Origin: Eucalyptus grandis
Taxonomy: Eukaryota; Streptophyta; Magnoliopsida; Myrtales; Myrtaceae
Direction of reading: 5' to 3'
NCBI RefSeq assembly: GCF_016545825.1
Contig: NC_052620.1
Coordinates: 5,642,001-5,706,000, forward strand
DNA: 64,000 bases
Shown in pieces: positions 21,711 to 34,505 of this stretch. Below the pieces are notes generated by a model that had not been told where the DNA came from, ran no database searches, and saw only the letters and a list, made by a program, of their open reading frames with translations. The position numbers were made by a program, and so were the translations under genes. Within the stretch, counting starts at the first letter, position 1; each line of letters opens with the position of its first letter.

Positions 21711-24151
21711 TGGCTTATAGGTTCAAGTCTTGGTTGCCAAATTTGATAACCATGGATAAAGTGCATTTGTGATTGAGGCAAATTCAAGATAACATACCAA
21801 GTAAGAATTAGGAGGAAAAAAATTCCAGTCAGTCCTAAAGCTAGATAGGTAGAAGGCCAATAATTAGCAAATCATCAAAAAAATTAAAACTAAGCTAGTA
21901 ATATGTATAGAAAAATTACACCAAACAAGTCAATTTTTATAAAAAAAGTTTAGGTCTAAGTTAGTAATATGTAGAAAAATTACACCAAACATGTCAATTC
22001 GTGTAAAAAAAATGTTGGCCTATGCATTTTATCTATTTGTCATATGTGTTTTGTCATACTTTTTCAGCCTGGTTTGCGTCTTCTAACTGGATTGGAGAAT
22101 TAACCGATTCCTTGTTGAACTGGCTAAACTTACGGTTGTCCTCTACTTTTGAAGATAAGGACCTTGATTGATCGATCAAGTATGAAGCAACTATCTTTGA
22201 GCCTTGCAAGCTAAAAATGAAATATCTTCCCTTGTCTTGATGGAACTGCCATTCTATGTATTGAGTTTTATCATAAGTAAAAGAGTGAGGAGGGATGAGG
22301 AGCATCAATTGACCTCTTTGAACGCTACTGTAAGAGTCTCAATGATCGATTTAAGTCATAGCTATTTATCACCATTTTTTGTCCGAAGATTTCAAATTTG
22401 CAATCTTGTCATTGCCATGCCGTCGACATGCCAGCAATTTGTAACTCACTCCACATAAGCTGGTAACAATACCAAGAGTACAAGTTAGCCAGGAATTTGC
22501 TCTCCATATGACTCAGACTTGTAATTTCATGAAAAACAAGCGTGCATCTAAACACTGAATTAATCACACTCGATGGTGGTTATTTAGGACACTAGGTGTG
22601 GCCGAAAAATTAAGTAAAGGCCGTTGTCTTCAAAACTAGGTAGGTTGCCTAAAGGGAAAGCGAGAAATTCTGTTGAACAATTAACTGTTGTTCTAAAAAA
22701 TGAACCGGTTAAATTAAGGCAATAATTAAATTCTTTAAACTTTTTCTCATGCATAGCTTGGACTTTGGTTTGAGATTGAAGCATTGAAATTTATAATGAA
22801 GGAAACAAAATATTTCTTAAAAGATATGAATTTACAACTTTATGTTTCGAGGCCATGTAAGATTTTGTGTATTGACATTTAAATTCATTAACAAAAAGGA
22901 AATGGATTTGGGAAGTGCACCCGAAGACTTTTGTTCATTAATTTTTCCCAGTAATGTGAGCAATTATTTCTAGAAAAATGTATCTCAGATCATCTATTTT
23001 GCAAGAAACAAATGAAACTTTAGTTGACTTTTGAAAATTCACCATGTAGGTGGTGGGAGGTCTGTTAGAAGCACACATTATTCTTGAATATAGGAGAATG
23101 CAATAAATCAAGCAGGATTGCATTTGGGTAGGAGTACAGTATTCGGCGTGGGTGCTAACTATCCAAAACTAAATAAATTTACATCTCTCATTTACCTGTT
23201 TTAAATGAATGAAACATCGATACAAAACAAACGAAAATAGATTCGACCACATCATCTAAAGGATCACAAACGAAGTACCCTTATAACTACCAAAGAAATA
23301 CAAAAGGATCACATCAACCCAAACCCTAAATTCAAATAGGCCATGCCAATTTACTTCCTAAATGAAGAGGATCTCAATCCTCACATAATCGATGGTTCTC
23401 CTCGCCATGCTTGTCTGCCCAACTAGAGAGTCAATATAATCTCACCAACTCCATATCATTCCTTGTGTTTGCAGAGTCCTTAGAAGCACTCGTTATGCAC
23501 CAGAAAATGATGTCTAATAGACCCACAAAGGTGAGGCTGATACTTGCAGTTCTTTGCTAGTTGCTCATCTATACCGTAAAGTGTCGATGTAAACTTGTAG
23601 GCAATAGAAGCAGTAGTTGACATTGAAACGATCAGTATCAATTTAAAAGCTTGCTCGACAGAGAAAAATGATTTGTGGAGTCTAATCAGTTCTGATTCAG
23701 CAACTTTCTTGGACTTTATGCCCATTTCAATTGTTGCATTATAGGCTTATAATCCTAGGCTGAAAATTAGTTCGATCTTGTCGACTATTGATGTGAGCAA
23801 AAGGGATGGTCTTAATTAAATAATAATATGTTTAGATATCTGACTTCCAAAATTGAGAGATGGCATAACAATATGGAAAATTCTAATTGAGAGATGATAT
23901 AACCAAAGAGACTGTTGTAAACTCCTTATATTTATGCAAATTATACAATTGTGAAATAACGACATCTGATTTTCCTTGATTACAAATGATACATCCAAAG
24001 AGGAGGAAACTCGATAAATGAAACCATAACATATGCTTGCGCTTATTATCTATATCTGTATTCATGGATTCTATATACTGCATATACGCTAAGCACCATC
24101 GACTTGTGACCAAGCTTTGTGCTTCGCTATGATTTTCTGCCTTTGCAAAGC
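21711..24151. other. Spacer without recognised gene
   Basis: Between the LINE remnant and pectinesterase 1. It includes a two-copy direct repeat of about 65 bp (about 21891-21957 and 21958-22015, sharing gaaaaattacaccaaac). One minus-strand open frame (23725-23480, 81 codons) has a hydrophobic central stretch but no recognised domain. The rest is AT-rich. The last few hundred bases are probably the 3' flank of the pectinesterase gene. Confidence 0.5.
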
Positions 24152-26781
24152 TTAAAGGCTAGAGATGTAAGGCACGCCAGTGGCGGGCAACCAAGAGCCA
24201 CCGGCGATGAAGTTCCCGACAGTGAACTTTGAGGCCTCTGTTGCACTCGTGATGACATGGTAACCTATCCACTTGACCCTATTTGTGGTCGATGACCCGG
24301 GGCCCGTGTTCATATACTCGCCATAGTTTAGAGTCGTAAGGGCAAAGCTACCATTCCACTCCAACCAACCAGCCGAGTCAATTAAACTATCAAGGTAAGT
24401 CTTCAAGAAAACAGTTCTTGAATATTTTTGCCACGGTCTCCCGAGGTACGTTTTGACAGAGCTTTGAACCGATGTCAAGTCTGAAGCTGCAGTGACTTTG
24501 CAGTTGTGGATAGAGATGCCAGTATTTTGGTTGGGGTCAGTTCGGCCTTGTGCAGTGATGGTATTGACCTTGTTAGGAGGGTTTCTAGCATAGATGTTGC
24601 AGTTTTGGAGAACGACGGCAGCATTTCCAAAGATGAAGTCAACTGTGCCATAGATGTCGCACTCTTTGTAGAATTGTCGCGCAGAATAAACATAAAGGGT
24701 GTCTTGATAACCCTCAAAGCCACATTGATAGAAGATCGAGAGGTCGGAGCCGGAACGCAAAGCCACTGCTTGGTGATTTGCTGCACCGGCAGTGTTGCGG
24801 AAAGTGATGTCTTGGGCAATGAATCCATCGCCAACGATAGCTGAAATTCAAGATAGAAAAGATTATTAGTATGCATGTCTACTTGTGAATACAATCTAAA
24901 TCGAAAAAAGTATCTCGAGAATTAAACTGACCTCCAGATGCATTATTGACTACATCATATAGAACCAAATAATTGTCCAAATCGTGCATTCATGATCTTG
25001 ACCTACTCCATTAATTATTATAGGAATCAAAAGAATCAGACTATTCGTAAATTTAATTTTATTACTATCTTATAAAGGCAATCGAAAGGCTATTATATTA
25101 TCTATATGTAGTAATAGTGGCGGTATAATAAATATTTATTATATACTGTGTCTTATTGATGATGTTAAGCGAAGCTGTGTACGTGTTCTCAATCAAGGTT
25201 AATCTTCGATCAGATTAATTGAAGTCAAAGCTTATAATTATTCTCCTCCTATGAAGATTGATTGTTTACAGCAGTCAAAACCTAAATTCGATTAATTATC
25301 ATTATATCTAAAATCTCGTGTTTACGCCCGCTTTTTCTGTTGTAGAAAGTCAATAAATAGCCACATTAGCATAAATGTTTCAGTTTTTTAGTAGAAAATA
25401 TGTGAAAAAACTGTTCATACCTTCTTATACATAAAATAAAAAAAAACAAGTCCTTAGTATATATGTCAATTTATCCAATCTCTACGAAATGTCCCCCCCC
25501 TCTCTTTAATCAAGGAAAAATAGAAGGTTGGTTTGCTCAAAGGGACATCTTAGGTCGGCCACAAAATTTAACTAATTGAAAATTCGTATGGGCTTAATTA
25601 GCAAATGACAACCTTAGTTCGTTGAATTGTTTATTCGACTATTTACTAGATTAGGTCGTATAAATTATTTCTATGGATCAGATCACACGTGGAACATAGC
25701 ACATATCTTAACATTTTTCGACGGTTCAACAAAATCACAACAGATATTCAAAACTATGATCTTGTAAGGCATATTAAGTTACTAAGGTAAGCCTGCTAGC
25801 CCCATGAATAGACTAACTGGTTGTTGATAATTCTCTTCTCTCTCTTTTTTACTTTTAAAGAATTTTTTTTTTTTTGAATAAAATGCACAAAATCATAAAT
25901 AACTTAAATGATATAAACTAACCCACTGTTGCCGAGTTGAAGGTAGTAGATCCGCCACCAACGCTTTTGCTTCCAGTAATTATGGTCTTTCCAATACCAT
26001 CACCCACAAACATAATGTTCACCAAATTGGTTCCAACTCCAACATTCTCATTATACATACCGGCCTTGATATAAATTATGTACCTTGTTGTGCCAGACCG
26101 CTTCGATGTTGTGGTTATAGCTTCGCTAATTGTCTTATAGTTCCCTGAATCATCTTGGGCCACCACAATATTAGCCTTAGATGCCGCGGATGAAGACTGC
26201 AAGAGCTTCCGGTCGCCGGGCCTCACCCAAGTGGGGAACTCATTAGTGTAGTTCGGCATAACGTAGGGCACATGGTTTGCAGACAGAATGTTCCTTATCA
26301 ACTCAGAGACATTATTCGACATCAAGGGCAAAACATTGTCTGAGACACCAAGCTCGACGAACCCGGCCCGGCAAGTCTCGAGGTTGGTCAAGGCGGTGCT
26401 GAGCCATGTCTGTTTATCGTCCTGAGTGCACTGGCGGTTGATGGTGTGGTTCAAGCGGAGGATTGTGTGCTTGTAAAGCTGGAGGCAGTCGGCCCACGCA
26501 ACCCTCTCATGCTCGTTGCGACACCTGGGACCTAGCGAGTACGTGTTGGTCCAGGCGAGCTGAGCCCTCTCGAGGGCGACCTGCATCGAAGCCCTGAGGA
26601 AATCGGATTTTTGCTTGAGAGGGGTTTGCTTAGGGCTTTGGCTCAAGAAGTACTCGCACGATTGTGAGTAAGGCATCTTGCCACACCATGACTTCACCTC
26701 ACTAGAGGAATAACAAGAGATGGTTTGAGATAGCAAGAGAGGCAAAAAGAGAGGGATCATCACCTTTAGATAAAAACCCAT
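24152..26781 (-). CDS. Pectinesterase / pectinesterase inhibitor (two exons: 26781-25923 and 24840-24152)
   Basis: This is a group 2 pectin methylesterase (EC 3.1.1.11), which removes methyl esters from cell-wall homogalacturonan. I join exon 1 (26781-25923, donor GTTAGT) to exon 2 (24840-24152, acceptor TTTCAG); the codon is split as G|CT and the frame is kept, giving 515 residues. The order is: signal peptide MGFYLKVMIPLFLPLLLSQT; PMEI-like pro-region (about 25-180, with six cysteines including WCGKMPYSQSC); subtilase-type processing site RKLL at 191-194; catalytic domain from about 203. The active-site residues Q310 (HQAVALR), Q332 and D333 (GYQDTLYV), D354 (VDFIFGNA), R421 and W423 (YLGRPW) are all present. 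An upstream in-frame ATG at 26811 is possible; I chose 26781 because the signal peptide begins there. It is probably secreted to the wall. Which numbered paralogue it is cannot be told. Confidence 0.94.
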
Positions 26782-26916
26782 AATCGAACTCGTGTATGTT
26801 GCTAAGTGCAACTTTCAATTTGGACGTGAGTGAATGCAGAGAAACGAGAATGTTAATGAGAGAATTTGAGATAAGTGATTTTGGGTTGGGGTGGTTCGTT
26901 CGCCATGGATTGGCCT

Positions 26917-26926
26917 CTTTATATAG
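26917..26926 (-). promoter_or_regulatory. TATA box of the pectinesterase gene
   Basis: On the minus strand the sequence is CTATATAAAG, about 135 bp upstream of the chosen ATG (26781). With transcription starting about 30 bp downstream, the leader would be about 100 bases. This is a normal plant arrangement and supports the gene being functional. Expression was not assessed. Confidence 0.72.
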
Positions 26927-28109
26927 AAAAGAAGTCGCAATGGGGACAAGAGGCCGGCAGTTGCACCTCCTTTGTTCGTTCGTGCCCCATGATCCTTCCT
27001 TTTGAGAAACTTTCGTTTTAATTATTAGATTATATACAATGGGTTGATTTTGAATAATGAGGATGAATATAGAAGAAAAGAGCGAGAGAGAGAAAGAGAG
27101 AATGCAGGCTTGTCAACTAGGACAAACATGTCACATCATTCTTTTTTTTTTTTTAATGATGGACATCGATTGCTGCATTTGCCTTTTCCGGGTGCTTGTG
27201 GACAGTTGACCAATGCCTAAAATGAGAGAAGAGAATGAAAAGGGGGAAAGAGTTATGAAACGCTTTGTTGATACATTTGTGGAAAAAATTAATTTGCGAA
27301 TCTATATAATTAGATTATGAAGAGAGTCCAGCTGCGTTGCAATGATCTGCCCACTTGTAATTTTTCAGAGGGTCAGATTATATGGCTAGTTTGAGCCAAA
27401 TTGGAATTTTTATTGTCTTAAAAGCCGGCCCTGCATGAGTTTTTCCTTAATTACTGACTAATATTATTTATACAATATCATTTTTATAATTATTTTTGTT
27501 TTTTTATTTCTTTATTCTTTTTCTTTATGTACACGAGCCAGTAATGAAATGGTGGGAGATGCGGATTGGGGAGTTTTTCGGGCATCTTTCCTAGGGTTGA
27601 ATATTTTCTTAGTATTGCTCGTTGATTCTTTAATACAAGTTCTGATTATGTAGCGATTAAGGGTAAATCCATCTCCTCTTTAAAAAAAAAAAAAAAATCG
27701 CAGTTTCATTGGGTTTATATTATGTAGCGCTGAGTGAAGACTTAAAACGACTGAGAATTTTCCTGCTGGGGTGGGCCTTTTTTTTTTTTTGTCATAAAAT
27801 GGTGTAGGGTCAGAGAGCACCTTAATCTATATTTTTCATTTTAAAGAAGTATATTTATGAAAACTAAAGATTTGTTAAACTTTCGTACAAATTTAATATG
27901 CTAAGTGATGTATTAAGCTATCGTTGGTTCATGAATATGGCGTAATTATTTAAAGGCCACTCACAGTCTGACATGTTACTTGATAAATCAATTTTATATT
28001 CGATCTCACTAAGTCTAGCATTGCTTGTTCAATTCAAGCTTCTAATAAGAATGTGGTTTGTGATGCACCGATGTGTATCTTTAAAGGCCAAAAATAATTA
28101 TATTTTTTT

Positions 28110-28612
28110 GGGTTAATACCTTGAAAAACCCAAAACTGGTATACTTATGACAAATTTACCCAAAACTATTTTTTTTACCACCAAAAACCCCAAACTGGTA
28201 TACCTTTGACAAATTTACCCCAAACTAGTATACTTGTGACATATTTGCTCTCTGTTAGTTTTGGTTAAATTTTATTGTCAAATTATTAAATTTAATGACA
28301 CATGATAGTTAACTTGTATAATTTTACATTCCGTTTGTTACAGTTTAAAACTTTTTGTGATTTTTTTGTGATATTAATCCAATTTAGCAGATGATATATT
28401 TGTCACAAATTTACCAGTTTAGGGTTTTTTGTGGTCAAATAAATTAGTTTGGGATAAATTTGTCATAAATGTACCAGTTTAGGATTTTTTATAATTAGTC
28501 GAGGTAAATTTGTCACAAGTATACCAGTTTTCGGTTTTTCATGGTCAAAAAAATAGTTTGGGGTAAATTTGTCACAGGTGTACCAGTTTGGGATTTTTTA
28601 GAATATTAACCC
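28110..28612. mobile_element. MULE-like MITE with long inverted repeats made of reiterated units
   Basis: The left end is gggttaatacc; the right end is its reverse, gaatattaaccc. Both arms consist of repeated units containing aaactggtatac and gacaaatttaccc, about 55-60 bp apart, in opposite orientation on the two sides. The flanks are T-runs that could include a target duplication. Copy C at about 38735-38745 lacks the whole segment, which shows it is an insertion in copy B. There is no coding capacity. Confidence 0.83.
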
Positions 28613-31600
28613 TTTTTTTTTTTTTTGTATTTTTGGGTAATTCTAAACAAATCCAGTTTGGGTAAATGGTCTACAATTGTATTTGGAAAATGCATATATG
28701 TAATCTGTCGGAACTCGAAACCAAATTGATTTCAGATGGAGCTTAAAGAAGCCAATTAAGTCTATGCCGTATTCGATTGGACAAATTGATGCGTTTAAGT
28801 TTAACCCAAATTGTCAAAGATTAGTTTAAACTTCATATTCAAATGGACAGCACCGCACGAGTCCAATAAATTTCAAGACGTAACTTCCAAATGAAGAATC
28901 AATTTCCTGGATAACCTATATTATCAGTGTATAATAGAAACAGACTTTCTATTAAGTTTCCCATTGGATAACTTATGTCTTGCGTGTTGCTTGTGCAACC
29001 ACCTAAAGGATTTTCAAAATTATTTCAGCAGCTCGGATTGAACTATGGAAGCAAGTTGATTTAACCACCTTCACCAAAAATGGAAACTAAATCCGAATTT
29101 TTCAAAGTAAATCTGATTTAACCATGCTTTGATGAACTAATCTAACTTTTGTGGCGCCAAAAAAAAAAAACCAAACATAAAAAGAAAAATAACGAGTATT
29201 TTTTGACCGTCAGCAAAGTTCGCTCATCATCAATTTCGCTAATTCTTTAGTGAGGGTACAGAGAAGCCCGGCGAGTTTGTCGCTGAGAATTTGATGACTT
29301 AAAAAATTGTATTTTTATAATGTCAATCAATTAAGTTCTTAGCTTATCTAATCATTTTGTCCCCACTTACCTAAATCAGAAAGTATAAACTATATACATA
29401 ATCTCCATCCTATTCTCAGGTCACCAATTTAAACAAGACCACCTCAGCAATGTCAAAACATCAACATAACGGTTTAATTAATGGAAAATGACAGGCTGAC
29501 TTAGGTTCCATTTATTTTATGAAAATTGAATGAGTTTAAATATTTTTTAGTTTCAAGCGATACAACAATCATTTTCTAAAAAATATTTTTTAAATTATTC
29601 ATTTTTCTCAAAATAGACGGAACCTTAATAGAACAATCTTGTTAAGGCAGAAGACTTAACTTAAGAAACTGCAAAAATAAATAAATAAATAAATAATAAG
29701 TTAGAGGTTGACCGACCAAAAGAGTTAGCGGGTTGATTGTTTACTTAACCCAACAAAGAGAAGGGGGAATAGAAAACGTAATGGAATGAGTTTTGTACTG
29801 ACGGGAATGAAGGAGCTAATTAACATCTTGAGTTTTGTCATTTTTAGGGTATTTTGCCTGTTCATGTTTTGCCTTATTTATGTTAATGTCATTTTCCTTC
29901 CTCAAAAGCCACCGCCCTAGTCCTAAACTTCCCACACGGCAAAATCCCCAAAACCAAATCCAAAACATAACTGCTGAACCCTAAGCTTAGCTGCCGCTAT
30001 GAGCCGCTACCGTGCCCATTGTCGCCATGGTGCCGGCGGCAGTAAACAGTGGTGGGTGATGAAAGAGGTGAGGATTTATAGGAGACTTGGAGGATTGGAA
30101 ATTTTAGAAAGAGGCAATTTAATCTTTTTAGCTGACGATAATTTGGTAATGGATGATAAGTGAGATTTTTAGAAGTAGAGGAGAGTGAGTGATCATAGAG
30201 CGAAATGTGAGGATGGTCTGTAGGTAACAACTACTTAAGAGTCTAAGACAGAACCGAGCTGGTAGTATGGACTTAAGATGACATCGAATTTAGCGTTAAG
30301 CTCAAATTGTAGGGAATCTTTGGGTACAAAAAGCCATTCTTAAAAGTTGGGCATTAGACCTATGCATGTGATTTCAAGTAGAAAAGTTTGCATGTAATTA
30401 ATAAGATTTGAATAGAAGTTACCTTGTTCTTGAGTTTCGAATCCCATGATAGCCCAACCATAGGCCCAACTCTTGTGTTTAATTTAATTAATTTTAAAAA
30501 GTAACTATAAAATCTAAAAATGGTTGTTGATGAGAAAAATCTAAGTTCAAATTTAGAACATAATGCCAAGACACACTTACCTGATAATTATATCAACTAT
30601 ACCATCGAACTTTGATTTTGTCCATTTGATTATAACTTAGGATCATAATTCATCCCATTAGACATATCCATTATTTTCAAAATGATTAATTTGTCAAATA
30701 ACATTGCTTGCAACATGTTTCTAATGTATTTCGTAACACTATTTCTCATGTCTAAATCGGCTCGTAAAAATGTGGACATAACCTCACTGCGAGATAAAGG
30801 ACGGAGCAAACATAGTATTTGGAATGATAGAGCAAGTTAAAGGTTGAGAGCGAACGCTGATGTGCTGGATACATTTGATATATACTTTATAGAATTATAA
30901 GTAAACCTTTCTTCGTTAGTTCATGCAAGCGCGTTGGGTCTTGTTTTCTCCGGTTTGAATGGACTGGGATTAAACCTGGGTTAATAGTATAATCCAATGT
31001 CTCAACAAGTGAATAGGGTAGGCCGACCGTACAACCAGGGTCAATGCCTTTCGGTCAACGAACAAACTCAAGAGAAAATTCCCATAATGGCACCGCATGT
31101 TGAAAAAACTGCAGGCGCCGTGCCGCTCGAAACCCTACATGAATCCGAAATTTTATTTATTTATTTCTGATAGGAGATAAGGCAGCTGACGTTTAGGGGA
31201 GGCAACTAAGGCAGGCGGCTTCTGCAACATCTACAGGCGAAAGAAGGCGACGGTTGTTGTCTTCCGTCCCTATTGCCAATCCTTCAAAAGCGAAAAGTGG
31301 ATATCGTGGGATCAACAGCGTTGAATCTGTAGGTTTCTTCTTGAGTTTTGACCCGAGAAAGGGTGTCCTAAACGTGTCGCCTTTATCTTAAGAAGTTCTT
31401 TCTCTTCACGTTTATAGAGAGAGAGAGAACCATCGATGAACAGTTGAAGAAAGCATACGGATCATTAAGTGTCTTATAATTAAGAAGTAGTTTGATGTAC
31501 TAATTATTGTTGAAGCAAACGAAAGATCATTTCTAGGAAAAAGAAAAGGGTCTGCTCGATGAGAAAGTTTTTAGCTTGATAAAGTATTGATAATCCAAAC

Positions 31601-33759
31601 TAGCAGGTAAGTTAGTGCGCATGGGATGACTTCTTTATATAAGAAGCACCTTCTGTGACATCCCAATTTTCCAATTTTATTTTTAATAAATTGAGACGGG
31701 CATTTCGTTAGCACGCATATAGTTCTTTTCCTTGAGTCGGCCACTCATGTAAAAACTAGTCTATCAGGTGAAGCCGTTAAGAGATTCTAATGCATCAGAC
31801 TCGAGAGTTTAGCCAGAAAGCGACCTTTCGACCGAGCTAATCTGCAAGGGTCATTATGGCACAAATAAAAATCAATTAGAAACCGGAGATAGGTCGACTC
31901 AATAGAGGCATGTGATCGAGTGTGGGTGATTCCACCGGATCGCACAATTCTTGTCAACCAGCACTTGACCGATTTTTCTATCCATTGGGTACCATGTGCT
32001 CGTATTTGAAACCTTGATATTACCTCGACAACCGAAAGTCGCCAATGTTTCAAATATGTACATTGTGGCTTGAAATGATCAACCACAGGTTAAATGCATG
32101 AAAATTTATAAAGGCTACCCAGTAGGTTGGGCCGCACTAATATCGTGCCAAAGTGAAATTAACCGTGAAGATCGAATTTAGAAATTGAAAGTCAAGGTGT
32201 GTCACAAATCATTTTAGGATCATTGACTCATCTTTGGAAGATTTTTCATGCAATCCGAGTTTTTCAGCAAGATAATCAGAGAATAGATAATTTGGCTCGA
32301 GAAATTAGTAGACCCGCTTTTGGTCATACTTTTGGGACTTAAGTTGATTCTATGGACAAGTGAAGATGTGAATTGAAGTGTGGTGACATTGAATTAATTT
32401 TATGGACTTTGATTGGACTCAAATGAAAGAGAATTGAATGGAATTAAAGAAATTAATGTACAAAGTTTCATGCCCCGGCGGAGGATGGAATTGGATCCAT
32501 TGAAGATTGTTGTGGGAGATTTGAATGTAGTGGAAAGTGATGTCATCTTAGGTCATGGTGGGCCATTTGTGTTGGATTAAAGAAAAATAAAAAGAAAAGA
32601 AAATGAGAGAAGTGTTCCCCTTGATTTCTCTCTCCTCCCTCTCTCTCCCGTCGACCCCCTCTCGATCTTCTTCTCCTTCTTCGCTCACCTAGCAACCGAA
32701 GAAGACGGAGGCAGCAGCCCTCAGCTCCATTCGTCGCCGGTTGCCACCACCGCTCGCACCGCCAGGCCACTCGCCGCCCGCCCGCGCCATTGCCTCCCTC
32801 TCTCCTCCACCTCCCGCTCGTGCTTAACATCTCCAACAGATCTAAGAGCGCCAGCAACAGCGAAGATCGACTAGCAGCTCGCCAGCCTGCTTGCATGCCC
32901 AACCGGCCACCCGCTCACACGTCGTCGCCGCCGCCGCCGTGCGTCGGCCCGCACATCGCTTCCGACGACTCCAGCCTTTTTCCGCACGACCCCGAGCCTC
33001 CAGCCCTCCGTCCAGCTGCTGTTCGGAGCCAGCTCACCGTCGCCAAGGTCGCCGGGAGACCCGCCGAGGTTGCCGCCTCACCCACACGAGCGCCGCGCCC
33101 TCCTCCGCCATTCCCGCGCCCAACCAGTGACCAGAAGACACCCCTTCGTCCAAACGTGAATAGCAACTGCAGAAAATGGGTATGGCAGCAGCTATTTGGC
33201 CCGTTTTGGCCGGCTTCCCGACCCTGGATGCTCGGCCCGCCTTGAGAAAAGTCTATCCTCGCGTCGTCCAGTCGTTTTGGTCCACTCGGCTCGTTAATCT
33301 GGTGAGTTTAGCTCACTAAATCTTGATTAGACAGTTAATGATGCCCTAAGTGTACTTAGTCTAAGTTAAGTAAGTTTAGGTGGATAGTTTAGTTTATTTA
33401 ATTGTGATTTGGATTAAGAAGCTTGTTTAATTTAAAGTGTGTTTAATTAAAGCTAATAGAGTTATTTACTATTAAGCCTTGATGGGACATACTAGGGTTT
33501 TATTTTTGAATTATTTAACTGTTTCGAAATTCTGGAATTTATAATATTATATTATATTCCGAAATTATTAAAATATTATTATTTATAATTAAAAAAACTA
33601 AAAAAAAATTTTTGACCCTGGTTGTTCAGAATTTCGTGCCGATCGCATGCTGTGCATCTAGAATTTGAAATTGATGATTGGTTGTGGCAAATTGAGTGTG
33701 ATTGCGATAATTAGGGATTCTTTATCAAATCCCAAGTGTGGAAATTGATGGGAGATTGG

Positions 33760-33965
33760 CCATGATTAATCACCGATTAGAGGTCATGCCCAGTGGGGCC
33801 GTGATTGACCACCTATTAAAGGTTGTGCTCAGTGGAGCCGTCATTGACCACCAATTAAAGATTGTGCCTAGTGAGGCCATGATTGACCACCTAACAAAGA
33901 TTGTGCCCATTGGGCCGTGATCTACCACCTTTTAAAGGTTGTGCCGAGTGGGGTCGTGATTATCA
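33760..33965. repeat. Tandem repeat, five units of about 42 bp, inside the outer solo LTR
   Basis: The unit has the form gtgattgaccacctattaaa followed by ggttgtgctcagtggagcc and is repeated five times with drift. The frame across it is open only by chance and gives a repetitive peptide. Such arrays are frequent in large plant LTRs. Confidence 0.85.
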
Positions 33966-34505
33966 CTAAATGTTAGACTTACCTATAGGGTCGTGATTGG
34001 AGACGGTGATTGATTTGCTAGAATGACATGTAATCGACCGAGTCGATTGATCGCCGAGACGATCCAAGTGGTTGAATTGTTCGATAATGTGATTATGCCA
34101 AAGTTGTTTGGTTATCATAATTGCACGTGGTTGAATTATATAAACTGTGTTAACTTACGATGAAGACTAATGCGAGGTAAGTCTTTTGTGTGATGTGGCT
34201 AGGCCACCCAGGGTGTATTTTTTTTCTAATAGGGGTTTAGGGGGTTGAACTTGCTGAGACGATGTCTCATCCCGGTTGTGGGATTAAAATTTCAGGTCCC
34301 TGGTGGACGGAGCGGCCAGATAGCTTTGGTTGGCCTTAATGAGTTGTAGAGGTGAAGTCATAAGAATTGGAGAATGTGTCATGCTAGTTGGTTTTAGGAT
34401 AGTTCCCCTTTTGTCGAGCTGGTCTATTTTGTAGACAGTCAAATGATGTATTTAAACCCTTTGTGTTTGTAAATGAGTGTTTAGTATTGTGATTGATTGC
34501 CTGCT

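Noticed and set aside
32540..33245. Overlapping long open frames on both strands (119 and 151 codons)
   Set aside because: They lie in the GC-rich, low-complexity part of a solo LTR. Composition alone explains the lack of stops, and no domain is recognisable.
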